Shown piece by piece: positions 13,352-23,082 of a DNA stretch of 64,000 nt (position 1 is its first letter; each line of letters starts with the position of its first letter). The notes under the pieces were generated by a model that searched no databases, was not told the DNA's origin, and worked only from the letters and a program-made list of their open reading frames with translations. Source of the DNA: Blakeslea trispora. Taxonomy: Eukaryota; Mucoromycota; Mucoromycetes; Mucorales; Choanephoraceae. Both the position numbers and the translations under genes were made by a program. The stretch is taken from contig JAIWNE010000052.1 of NCBI GenBank assembly GCA_025331445.1, forward strand, positions 155,915 through 219,914, read 5' to 3'.

Positions 13352-14496
13352 ATGTCAATTTCAACCAGCCTCAAAAAAACTCCTGTATTTTATGTCTCTC
13401 ATGGAGGTACCTGACTGTGCCTTGTATCTTCATATTGATCACTAATGTCTTTTTGCAGGTCCTAATCTGTTAGAAAATCGAGAAAGACCAGGCCAATTTT
13501 TCGAATGGCTTGGACACTATATTCAAAACGAACTTAAGCCTAAAGCAATTGTGTGCATCAGTGCTCATTGGCAAGGTGAAGGCCAAAACGGTATTTCTGG
13601 TAATTGAGACAGACGTATCGTTTATCTTGAGTTTTGAATTGACTTGTTTATCCTTTAGTCGATACCTCTAGTCACCCTAAGCTAATTTACGATTTTTATG
13701 GTTTTCCACAACGCTACTATGAGCACACATGGAATCAACCAGGTTCTCCTGAAGTTGCAAGCCGTGTCATTGAACTATTGGAAAAGGTAAATAAAAATAC
13801 GTCTTTTTTTGTCTCTATCCTGTTTACATGATATCCAAAATTTAGTCCGGCATTCAAGGAAATGGTGAAAAGCGTGGTCATGATCATGGCGTTTGGGTTC
13901 CCTTAAAGCGAGCCATGAATTCCACAGACATTCCTATTGTCGAGGTATCGACGTTTTCTCATGAAGACATGCCAATGCACGTAAAAGTGGGTGAGGCGCT
14001 AGCTCCACTTAGGTAAATGAATTTAAAAAAAAACAGTTGACTGGACCATTTCTGATCTATTGTATCACAACTAGAGATGAACAGATATTAATCATTGGAA
14101 GTGGAAGTGCCACCCATAATCTGCGAGAACTAGGAGAGTTTATGAATAAGCCTTCTCCAAAGTATGTAATTGACTTTGATAAACAATTAGAAGACGTCGC
14201 CGTTAGACTTCAAGGCCAAGCTCGTAATGAAGCAGCTAACAAATTGGATCAACATCCTGCCTTTCGAAAGTCTCATCCCACAGCTGAGGTATGTTAGTGC
14301 AACTTCAAAGTGAGAAAAAAAGATAAATTAACCATTTAAATAGCATCTAGTGCCATTCCATGTTGCTATAGGTGCTGCCGGTGGTGATAAAGCAAAGAAG
14401 TTAGTAAGTCAATACCAATCAACCTTGAGCTGGGCCTCCTATGGCTTTGGTTTGCCAGAAGACATGTGTATGCCAAAATTCAAGGATTCAGTTTAA
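13352..14496 (+). CDS. LigB-type extradiol dioxygenase (4,5-DOPA dioxygenase-like)
   Basis: Six exons: 13352..13406, 13459..13599, 13659..13786, 13846..14012, 14075..14288 and 14344..14496, giving 285 aa with every phase consistent. Family marks are PVFYVSHGGPN near the N-terminus (metal-binding His), CISAHWQGEG (second His), RGHDHGVWVPL (third His) and IGSGSATHNLRE. This is the DODA branch of the class III extradiol dioxygenases, which use Fe(II) or Zn to cleave catechols such as DOPA. The last exon has HLVPFHVAIGAAGGD, matching the conserved C-terminal His segment. The size fits the family (about 260-290 aa). It is probably cytosolic, as there is no signal peptide. The true substrate is unknown. 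It could serve aromatic breakdown or betalamic-acid-type pigment chemistry. Confidence 0.9.
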
Positions 14497-15039
14497 AGCA
14501 AGAACTAGATTTACAGGAATTCTATCATCAAGATCTATTTTCTGTGGTAACAAACTTTTTTCTTCTGGAGAGTAATTGAATGAATTACACATATAGTCAC
14601 TTTACTTTTGACAACCATTTGGCCCAAAAATAACATCCCTTCCACTTTGAACAAGCGTTTAAAATGCTCCTTTCTTGTCATTGTGGAGACGAGATTTTGA
14701 CTGATGTATGATTGTATGATTGTTGTTTATTTGATTGCAATACACTTTTTCCCTCCATTTAATTACCATGGATTCGTGATTGATTGTGATCAGACTGAGA
14801 TATATCCAATTCAAAATATAAAAGATTAAGTAAAGGATGAATAGTTTTGTCAACTCATGATTTACATTATTTGAATCTAAGGACTAAATTGTGAACTTCA
14901 AACACTGCAACATGATACGGTATCTTGAAAACAAGCCTATATTGGGGAAGAATCATAGAATTTGGATGTCATAATAAATATACAAGAGAAGGTGATCAAT
15001 GGTTTATTTTGTTTTTTCATTAGAAGAGGGTATTGTATT
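14497..15039. other. Convergent intergenic spacer
   Basis: It separates the dioxygenase (plus strand) from the VTC gene (minus strand) and contains the 3' flanks of both. I see nothing else. Confidence 0.6.
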
Positions 15040-17352
15040 TTACGAGCTATCGGTTGATGTTGTGTTTGTTCCTAGATAGGTTGTAGTACTCTGCGGAGAA
15101 CTCCATCTTAGACCAAAGTTTAACTGTAAAAAGAGGAAAAGATAAGTAAAAATTGAACAGTTTGACTCAAAATCGGTACTTACAACTAAAGCTCCAACAA
15201 GCAATATACATAAGAAGACAGGACCAAAAACATCGTCAAAACGCAAATGTGGCTTATAGAGGATACGATAGGCACGCCATCTATTGAACCCGAACGAATA
15301 GAACACAAATATGAAAGCAATGCCAAAGAAAATTGCACCTACAATGTAGTTGATGCGATCACCAAAATTCATCAAAGTAAGAGCAGTAGTCAACAAAGTA
15401 GCAGCAAAGTTGAGCCAATGGATAAATGTGCGTTCATTAGCAAAAAGTGTTTTGGGCTCAACCATGGCACCATCATCTTTGTTTTTCTTTTTGTTCTTCT
15501 TTTTCTCAGCGTTTTCATCCTGTCGTCCTTCTTCAAGGTCAATATCCTGGCCAAAATGCTTTTCAAGATATTTCTCATCGTTGTTTTTGCTATTTGACCT
15601 CGAAGGATGGGAAGAGTTCTTGTCTTCCATTAATCGTTGTGTAGAAGAGTTTTCATGATGTGTGCCTGAATGCTTGACAGAGTCAAATGTGTCTGCATTA
15701 GAAACAGGTCTATCATATAGCTTGAACATGGGTATCTCATATGTTTCGTGTTTTTGTGTCCACATAGGATCATCAAAGGGATTTCCATTTGGCGTAGCAG
15801 CAGGTTGTGATGAGATATTACTCTTGGCCAAAGAGCCTTTTGAGTCTGGCATTCTCGTTGATCTTGTTGAGCCTGAGCGAACAATCGATGTCTTTCTTAT
15901 ATTACTTTGAGAGCGCTTCAGGTGGATAGTCTTTAACAATTGTAATTCCAAATACCCTGCTTGATACTCTGCATTAGCTGGTGACTTTCGCCCTTTGCAC
16001 TGCAAAGAAACAGTTGGGTTTCCTTTGGGTTGCAAGCCATTGCGAATATCCAGCTCCAATTGACTCATCCACCAAGGCAATAGACATAAAGAGGACTTGT
16101 AGAAAAGCGAAGTACCATGTAAATGATTGGAGAAATAAGGAACTTCGTAAACGAGACTGGAATTTAGCATCTCGGTAAGCCAAGGAGGTAATTCTTTGGA
16201 AGACGAAGGATCAAACTGAACTTTTAGTAAGTTGTAAGGGAATCTATGTGATTTAGCTTCTTTTGAATCAATGACGTTTGCAAAGTATTCTTCGTTGTCT
16301 TTTGGGCCATGGTCCGCAGTACGCTCAAATGCTAGGCTTTCCTCTAAAGCAAGAGACACATTTGGGCAACCAGAAAGTTTAAATGCTGTATGTTGAGAGC
16401 GAGTACAGAAGACAGGAGAAAGCTGCTTGTTGACTATTGAGTTTTGTATGTTGTTAGCTGCATTGCTTTGTATGTCAATGGTCTCTTTAGGCGCGCCTTT
16501 TGCTTCTTGTTCAGCCGCGTAATAGCTCGGTGTGTAAGTACCATCCATAAAATCATTCAGCTTGCTTAATGGTATAGGTAAGCTCTCAGTCGATCGTGTG
16601 CTAGTTGCATGACGTATATGCCGCTCAACAATAATAGTGTTGCTCTTTTCTGAACCAAGGTAGCGGAACTGAATTGACTCTGCATCTGTATCACGTTCAA
16701 GCCATTGCTCAAAGACAGTAAATTCTGGATTGTCGAGATAGGTGGTTGTGACTTCAGCTTTGTATGCTTCTGGCACATGGAAAGCCAATGTAGCCTTTAC
16801 CTCGTTCAAATTATCAGCATGAATCCAATAGTTGGCACTAATTGCTCCATGTATAGGCCTATCTGGATCTACATTGCAAATTTCGCGGAGACTTGATGCT
16901 CTCACGATAGTATGATCAAATCGTTGTATATCCAAAGAAGCTGATTGTGCGATATCGACTAAAGAAAGACTGTTGTAAGGAGCAAAATCTCTGTGTACTC
17001 TAACCAACTTTTGCAAGACCAAAAAGTTATAACGTGCATATTTAGATAGATCAGTTAAATCCTTGAGAATGTCTGTCAGGTCATTATTGATGGCTTTGTT
17101 ATTGCTGGTTTCTGACAGTTTCTTTTGAGTCAAGATGCGCTCGCAATAGGCGATGCGAGATTCTATTTCTCTTTCTTTTCTGCTAATAAATGCTTCGACT
17201 CGGTCTGCTTCTGAACGTATGAGAGTTTGAAAGTCGTTTTCGTCATTTTGATTCCATGTGTGATGTTTTTGCCGATCTTTAGCATCCATAATAATATCAC
17301 TGTAAGCAATACATTCTGCCTTCCAGGGCTCGTACATGTTTTTGAAATTCAT
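15040..17352 (-). CDS. Vacuolar transporter chaperone subunit (SPX-VTC-DUF202), divergent, Vtc2/3-like
   Basis: Exons complement(15184..17352) and (15040..15123) give 750 aa. Reading through the 60-bp intron would add an unrelated hydrophobic insert. Layout: SPX domain (about 1-150), VTC core (about 170-430, with FEQWLERD, RFPYNLLKVQF and EVPYFSNHLHG), a polar linker with a K-rich stretch, then the DUF202 membrane domain (from about 635: ANERTFIHWLNFAATLL) with three hydrophobic helices. VTC complexes make polyphosphate at the vacuole or ER and are controlled by inositol pyrophosphates through SPX. Several basic positions of the polymerase core look changed (IQFRYLG where Vtc4 has R-L-R-W-Y-G, VERHIRH for VERKTH, FSNHLHG for FSKxxHG), and the SPX KKHDK-type motif reads VRVHRDF. 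I infer a regulatory rather than catalytic subunit. Confidence 0.88.
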   Translation of the reverse strand: MNFKNMYEPWKAECIAYSDIIMDAKDRQKHHTWNQNDENDFQTLIRSEADRVEAFISRKEREIESRIAYCERILTQKKLSETSNNKAINNDLTDILKDLTDLSKYARYNFLVLQKLVRVHRDFAPYNSLSLVDIAQSASLDIQRFDHTIVRASSLREICNVDPDRPIHGAISANYWIHADNLNEVKATLAFHVPEAYKAEVTTTYLDNPEFTVFEQWLERDTDAESIQFRYLGSEKSNTIIVERHIRHATSTRSTESLPIPLSKLNDFMDGTYTPSYYAAEQEAKGAPKETIDIQSNAANNIQNSIVNKQLSPVFCTRSQHTAFKLSGCPNVSLALEESLAFERTADHGPKDNEEYFANVIDSKEAKSHRFPYNLLKVQFDPSSSKELPPWLTEMLNSSLVYEVPYFSNHLHGTSLFYKSSLCLLPWWMSQLELDIRNGLQPKGNPTVSLQCKGRKSPANAEYQAGYLELQLLKTIHLKRSQSNIRKTSIVRSGSTRSTRMPDSKGSLAKSNISSQPAATPNGNPFDDPMWTQKHETYEIPMFKLYDRPVSNADTFDSVKHSGTHHENSSTQRLMEDKNSSHPSRSNSKNNDEKYLEKHFGQDIDLEEGRQDENAEKKKNKKKNKDDGAMVEPKTLFANERTFIHWLNFAATLLTTALTLMNFGDRINYIVGAIFFGIAFIFVFYSFGFNRWRAYRILYKPHLRFDDVFGPVFLCILLVGALVVSTDFESNCSIFTYLFLFLQLNFGLRWSSPQSTTTYLGTNTTSTDSS

Positions 17353-18205
17353 GACGAAGATATAATTAAAAGAAGAGGAAAGCCAAGAAAATTATTTTTA
17401 GGAATTGATAATAAACAAATAAATTTAAGGGCAGCTGAAGAAATGGTTTCAAACAAAACCAGGCACACTTTCACTACAGCTTACACCATTTCCAAAAATA
17501 GACTTCACAAAAATAGAAAGACTTAAAAGCAACATCCAATAACTGCTGCTTTCCTTTTTGAGACTGTTCTTTACATACTGTGCTTGCTCATCAAAGAAGA
17601 GTTATCTCTGTTTTTGGCATATTGTTGGTAGAAACAATTCGTGAAAACCAGAAAGCCAATGGTGGCTTGATATTTGTGCAGATTTGAGCAACTCACTTTC
17701 TGATAACTCTTCAATTTGAAACATCCGTTGCAGTATTACTTCTAGTTACACATTTAGAGTAAACGCATAGTTGGCTTTGAGCCTTACTTTTATAGAATCC
17801 AATTGAATTAGCTGCACAACAATGCGTTTGTGTGCCCGAAACAGGTTTGAACATGCCAATTTTCTTTTGCATGTCAAAATGGAAGGTGTACCAAAATGAA
17901 TAAAAGAGGTACTGGCTTTTCGGAAAAAGCGATAATGTATTGCGAATCTCCAGATTAGGAATCCTCAACTATTATCCTTGTAGCAATTAGACGTGTATTA
18001 TAAACCCTCCTTCTCTCTCTCTGAGGTTTGGTAAAGCTACTAACCGTCTCAAAAAATACTCAATAGTCTTTATTGCATATATTCTTATCAATGTATACAC
18101 GTTATATAACAGCATGTCTAATGCTAAAGCAATGAAGACATAGTAAGCTGAAGAATTTTTCAGTTTACTTATACAGCGACTCTCATTGATGTTTTTGTAT
18201 AGAAT
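17353..18205. other. Intergenic spacer
   Basis: It holds the promoter side of the VTC gene and unassigned AT-rich sequence. I see no supported gene. Confidence 0.5.
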
Positions 18206-18207
18206 TA

Positions 18208-18484
18208 CAGTGGGTTGCCAAAAATGAAATAAAATTTTAATTTTCCTTCCCCACAAAGGTGAGACCAACTAGATATTAGTTGACGATTAATTGAATTATG
18301 TGTATGTTTTTAAAGCAACAAAAAGTCTAAACGTAAATCGAGGCAATTTCTAATGAATATTTGAGCATTTTAAGACATTTAGTAATAGTTTAATGGTGTT
18401 TGGTAGGTCAAAAACCAATGATGATGATAATTTGGATTTTGGAAGGAATCAAAAATGTTTATCTTATTTTTTGCAACCCCACTG
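18208..18484. mobile_element. Tc1/mariner-type MITE with TA target duplication
   Basis: A 277-bp element has terminal inverted repeats starting CAGTGGG and ending CCCCACTG. The match is CAGTGGG(G)TTGC(C/A)AAAAAT, extending imperfectly for about 45 bp with a shared TTCCTTCC. TA lies directly on both sides (18206-18207 and 18485-18486). It has no transposase. The ends and the TA site fit a non-autonomous Tc1/mariner derivative. Confidence 0.85.
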
Positions 18485-18658
18485 TACAAAGCCATATTGT
18501 CAAATCAGTTATAAAGTATGCTGCCATTGTAATCATTTGTATCCCGTAGATCCACACATCTTGCAATTTTCATAACATTGCCTTTTTCTTCCTTTTTTAA
18601 GCTTCCTATATTTTACTGTTTATCTTAATATACATCATACTTATCCTCTTAACAATAG

Positions 18659-18859
18659 TTTTGGTTAATAGTAATTGCTCATTTTATCATTATCATATCC
18701 ATTTTAAGTGCGGATTCTCAAAAGTTTAATGTGCAATTGTTTGAAAACCCAATCGTGGATCATTTAGAGAATGTGAAAGCTAGTTTTTTGAGTGAAGATG
18801 GTCAAGGAAGCATTTATGATAAAGGTGGCACTGAAGCTATGGATATATTTGACGAATAA
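18659..18859 (+). CDS. Possible last exon or relic of a small secreted protein
   Basis: An uninterrupted 66-codon frame begins right after an AATAG that could be a splice acceptor. It has no ATG near its start. It opens with a strongly hydrophobic stretch (WLIVIAHFIIIISIL) ending SADS, then a polar, clearly protein-like tail (QLFENPIVDHLENVKASF and a final TEAMDIFDE). That is the layout of a signal peptide plus short mature peptide. I found no upstream ATG exon before the neighbouring MITE. It may be a cut-off or decayed gene. Not recognised. Confidence 0.25.
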   Translation, partial: FWLIVIAHFIIIISILSADSQKFNVQLFENPIVDHLENVKASFLSEDGQGSIYDKGGTEAMDIFDE

Positions 18860-19082
18860 CCAGATCTCTATACTTTGAAACAGCTGGGCAACTTAGATGT
18901 ATGAGCTCTGATTGTTGGTTGTGCCTTCAACCATCCTTTTTGACTCCGACTCGAATTCCAATGGGTGTAATAAGCTCCAAGAGCCGCGATCATTGTTTAA
19001 GAAAAGAAAAAAGCCACTGCATCAATGCCGTAGTTAAATTTTACTTTCCCTTTCTTTTCCATTTTCTAAAGAAAGCTGCACC

Positions 19083-21245
19083 ATGGCTAGCCCCACTACA
19101 GAACCCTTAAAGCACATCGACGAACTCTTTGGTATACAGCTATCAGATAGCTAGGAAGCAAGTACTCAACTGCGTCGTTTCTTTTGTTGCTTCTTTAGAA
19201 AAATACCTTCAGAACAAGGCAAATTCACCTGCTCTCTTTGATCCTTCTTCAAGCTTTCTAGAGATCTTGAAGGAATGCCAACATCAGGTATGAGTAGAGC
19301 ATGTCTTTAGAGAATATGGTATTTTTTGCTGACATGTAAGGATAGATTGTTTCTTTAAATGACATCTCTGTACAACAAGTACCTAAAAACACGCTTGTAC
19401 GTTTCCGTTGTATGATTCAGGATACTGGTTTGGGTCAAGAAATGTTTGTTTCCGCATATGAAAAATTGGACAAAAACGGTGACTTGAAATTGCATTGCTA
19501 TCGCTATACAGACGATCCACTTGAAGGAGAGGTAAAACCTTTAAAGACGAAAGAAGATAAATATAAAGATGAAACACTGATCTACAGACAACGTAGGTTG
19601 ATGAAGAGCAAGTCATGCGTAATGAACACCTTAGTGAGCGAACAATTGTCTATTGTGTCTCACCTCCAGGCGAAAATAAATGGGCCAGAGAGGCCTACAA
19701 TGGTTTAGGTAAATTAAGAGAAAAGTGCATGAAAATGGTTGTGAGTTGTTAAGCATCCTTTGCTTCTCCCTTCCTTCAACTTATAGACTCATTAAGTGGC
19801 CAAGTGAATCGACTCGATATCAAAGAAGGAACTGAAGCTGCAATGAAGAAATATCCCTTGCCTGGTGCTACACATCAATCTGCCGTAGTCAAATTCTATA
19901 ACGATCAAGCAGAAACAATTAGGGTTGGCCAGTTGATTGAGGTGATTGGCATTCGAGGATCAGACGTGCAATCACAGCAAAACGAAATGGAGTTTGACTC
20001 TGTGTTGGATAATTTTGCTGGTTCACCTGTTGTGCATGCTATTGCCTTCAACAATCTCGATGGTGTGAATAGCAGCCCCCTTAAAGGCTCTATGGAACTC
20101 AGTAAGATTCATCAAGTTCGTGCACAATTGATTGATTACCTTGCATCTGTACTTGGAGGTGATAAGCTTGTTGCTGAATTCATCTTATTTCAATTGATAT
20201 CTCGAGTGTAAGCGTCACTAGCTTATAAGTCGAAGACTGTATGTTGATCTAGTTTGGAATAGGACTGTCAAGAACAGAGGTTTAAAAATTGGAAACTTCA
20301 CACTGAATGTGAGTGGATTCCCTTCTTATCAAACAACAGAAGAAGAGAAGAAGGCCCATTTTCTCAAATTGAACAACCCTTCATCAAAGTCGTTAGCAGA
20401 TTTACTAGAGAGTTTGATGGTACATACTGTTAACTTGCCATTGACCATTGATGGTTTAAACAAGAGCAAGTTTGCACCCAAAAGTGTAAATGAAAACCTT
20501 GAGGCAGGTGTACTTCAATTGGTTGATGGCACCGTTCTGTTGGTAGATGAAACAGTATTGGATGAAGGGCAGCTTGTAGACTCGGGCGTTCGCAACTTTC
20601 AAGCTCTTCAAAACCTTATCCAACATCAAACTTTAACCTATGAATTTCCTTATAGTCAATATGACTTTGATACTGATATCAGCATTTTATCTCTGTCTTC
20701 ATCCAAATCCATGTTCCCTGTAAGTAGTGAAAAGGGTGTTGATTTTTTAGGCAAAAAGTATTTATTTTGTGTTCAATAGAGCCACTGTTCTATTTCACTT
20801 TTACCTACCAATCAACTAGATAAGATAGACACGGTGATCCCTTCCGAGGACATTTTAGATCTCTTTAGACAATATGTTCATCATGCTAAATTCAGCACAT
20901 ATGATATCTCTGATGAAGTCTCTGAAGTAAGCAAATATACTGAACTTTAAAATGAAGGACAACTTGACTCAGTTAACATGTCTGCTTAGTATATTCAAAC
21001 ATCTTTTGTAAATGAGCGCAAGGCAGCTACTGAAAGTAGTACTCAACTTCCTACCCAAGAAGAGCTTATGCTTCGTATGAACTTGGCTAGGTAAGTGAAA
21101 AGCGAACTATGTTTATCCTTTTATCTTTCTAACATCCTTATAAAGATTGGCTGCTGCTTCTTTTGGCGAAACTTCTCTTAGTCAACAAAGATATGAATAC
21201 GTTGTTCAGCTTGACAAGAACCGAAGAGAAAGAGCAAACAAATAA
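19083..21245 (+). CDS. MCM complex-binding protein (MCMBP/ETG1 family)
   Basis: Nine exons: 19083..19131, 19199..19287, 19346..19531, 19597..19708, 19787..20207, 20263..20719, 20780..20926, 20990..21090 and 21146..21245, giving 553 aa. Diagnostic segments are LVRFRCMIQDTG, RTIVYCVSPPGENKWARE, HQSAVVKFYND, GNFTLNVSGFP, VLLVDETVLDEGQL and FPYSQYDFDTD, which match MCMBP in order. MCMBP replaces MCM2 on MCM3-7 and helps make or unload MCM helicase rings in the nucleus. The 19532..19596 intron can be read through in one frame but then loses the RTIVYCVSPP motif, so splicing is required. Length is close to the usual 550-640 aa. Budding yeast lacks this gene, so its presence fits an early-diverging fungus. 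Confidence 0.9.
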
Positions 21246-21382
21246 ACTTGGAGGATAAAAGAAAAAGAGTGAATATTGCTTTATATGTAATTTTTTTTAT
21301 TGTTATTGTTATTATTAAGATTATTATTTTGCTTGAGATATGCAATGTATAGAGAAAATGAAGTTTACATGTATGCGAATTG

Positions 21383-23082
21383 TTAAAATGCCTTCTTGCT
21401 TAATTGCAAGGATAAGTTGGATGCAACGTCTAAAGTCTTCAAGACCTCTAAAGTGCCCTTGAAGAAACCAGTATCATGGTAGTAAACATTATACTTTTGA
21501 CAAATGGACTTGACCATTGGCTTCACCTTGGGGAGATTGTGGCGAGGCATGTTGGGGAACACATGGTGTTCAATTTGGTAGTTCAATCCACCAAAGAACC
21601 AATCACCTAGAGGAGAAAGTGTCACATCGCGACCTGTCACGACTTGGATTTCGAAAAACTCCATGGATTCAGCCTTTTCTTCAGTGATAACAGGCATACC
21701 GTTGTGGTTCAAAGCGAATACAAGAGCCAAGGTATAACCAGTAGTAGCTTGACTGATCAAGAAAAAGAGGACCATGTTGTAGATACTACTGTTCCAAGCG
21801 ATAGTACAAGCAGTAAACAAGATCCAGTGAGAGATCAAGCAAAGACGCTCAAAGAAGTTTGTTTTAGCAGATTTGTTAAGGGCGCCTTCATTGAAGGAGT
21901 AGATAAGAGACTGTAAGGCCCAAGAAAAACGAGCGAAACCAAGGACGAAAAAGTAGTAACGTGTTTGATAAGGCAAAACACTTTCAGCAAGGAAACGAGA
22001 CATCATTGTAGGTTCAGAAGTCAAAGAACCATAGTAGGCAGCAGAAGCGTATTCATCCCATAACAAAACAGGTGCAGTATCGATATCAGGGTCTTGACCA
22101 TGAACATTAGTACTAGCATGATGTGTGTTGTGCTTGTTCTTCCACCTTTTTTTTTAAGAAAATAAAAAAAAAAAATAAGCTTCACGTATTACAAGAAAGA
22201 ATGTGATGATTGCCTCATTTTTTTTCCTTTAAAAAAAAAGGGATCGCATCGATATAACCCCCCCCTCCATTTCCTTTGTAATAATCCTTACCATGATAAA
22301 GAGAAACCTTGACAGAAATTGCCCAAAAAGATGATTGCTAAATCATTCAAAGAGCGATCTTCAAAACATTGATGGTGACCAAAGTCATGAGCTAACCAAC
22401 CACATTGTTGCCAGAAAATACCAATGATAAAGGCTGAGACAACAACAGCCAAAGTAGAGGTGCGTCCATAAGCGTACAAGAGTGCAAGACCAGCAGCACA
22501 TAGGCCAAGTGTAGAGATAACTTTGTAGGCATAAAAGAGCTTGCTTGAATCGAAATAACCTTCACTCTTGAGCTTATCACGAAGTTGGCGCATTTCAGTG
22601 GCAAAGTTGGCACTATTCTCACTTTGTTCGTCTCTATCGATAGGCTCTTCCAAATCACCAGCATAATAGTTGCCAAGTATTTCATATGCCGAGTCAGGAT
22701 GCATGGCATGAAAAACATCTAATATAAGCACAGTAAGTAGATTGTTCGGAGAGGAAAGAATAAGGCTTGAAAGCTTTACCAGAAGCATCTTTTCCGACAT
22801 GAGTCAAAAGAACAGCTTGACCACCAGGATGGTCTTCAACAAAATCAGTCACATCGTAAAGCTTGTTGTCGATCACAATGTACTTCTTTGCACCTTCGAC
22901 ACCATCCTTTACAGCTTGGTTGATATCCTCAAACTGCTTTCTAGTGAAAACTTGGGGCTCTAATTTGATTGGGTGTTACAAGTCGTTTAGATTTAAAATT
23001 GCCAAATATTGGGGAAATATTAAATGAAAGCCAAAAATAAAAATAAGGCTAATTTTTTTAATTCGTTACCTTGACTACTCAT
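21383..23082 (-). CDS. Delta-6 fatty acid desaturase with N-terminal cytochrome b5
   Basis: Four exons: complement(23070..23082, 22780..22959, 22292..22718, 21383..22145), giving 460 aa. The first exon codes only MSSQ plus one base. A cytochrome b5 domain (about 10-85, haem motif EDHPGGQAVLLTHVGKDAS then HAMHP) precedes the desaturase domain. The three histidine boxes are HDFGHH, HNTHH (which appears only after the 146-bp intron is removed) and QIEHH, where Q replaces the first His, as in front-end desaturases. Two hydrophobic hairpins are visible. Mucorales use this ER enzyme to turn linoleate into gamma-linolenate. Length matches known fungal delta-6 enzymes (about 457-467 aa). Delta-5 or delta-8 specificity cannot be excluded from motifs alone. 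Confidence 0.93.
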
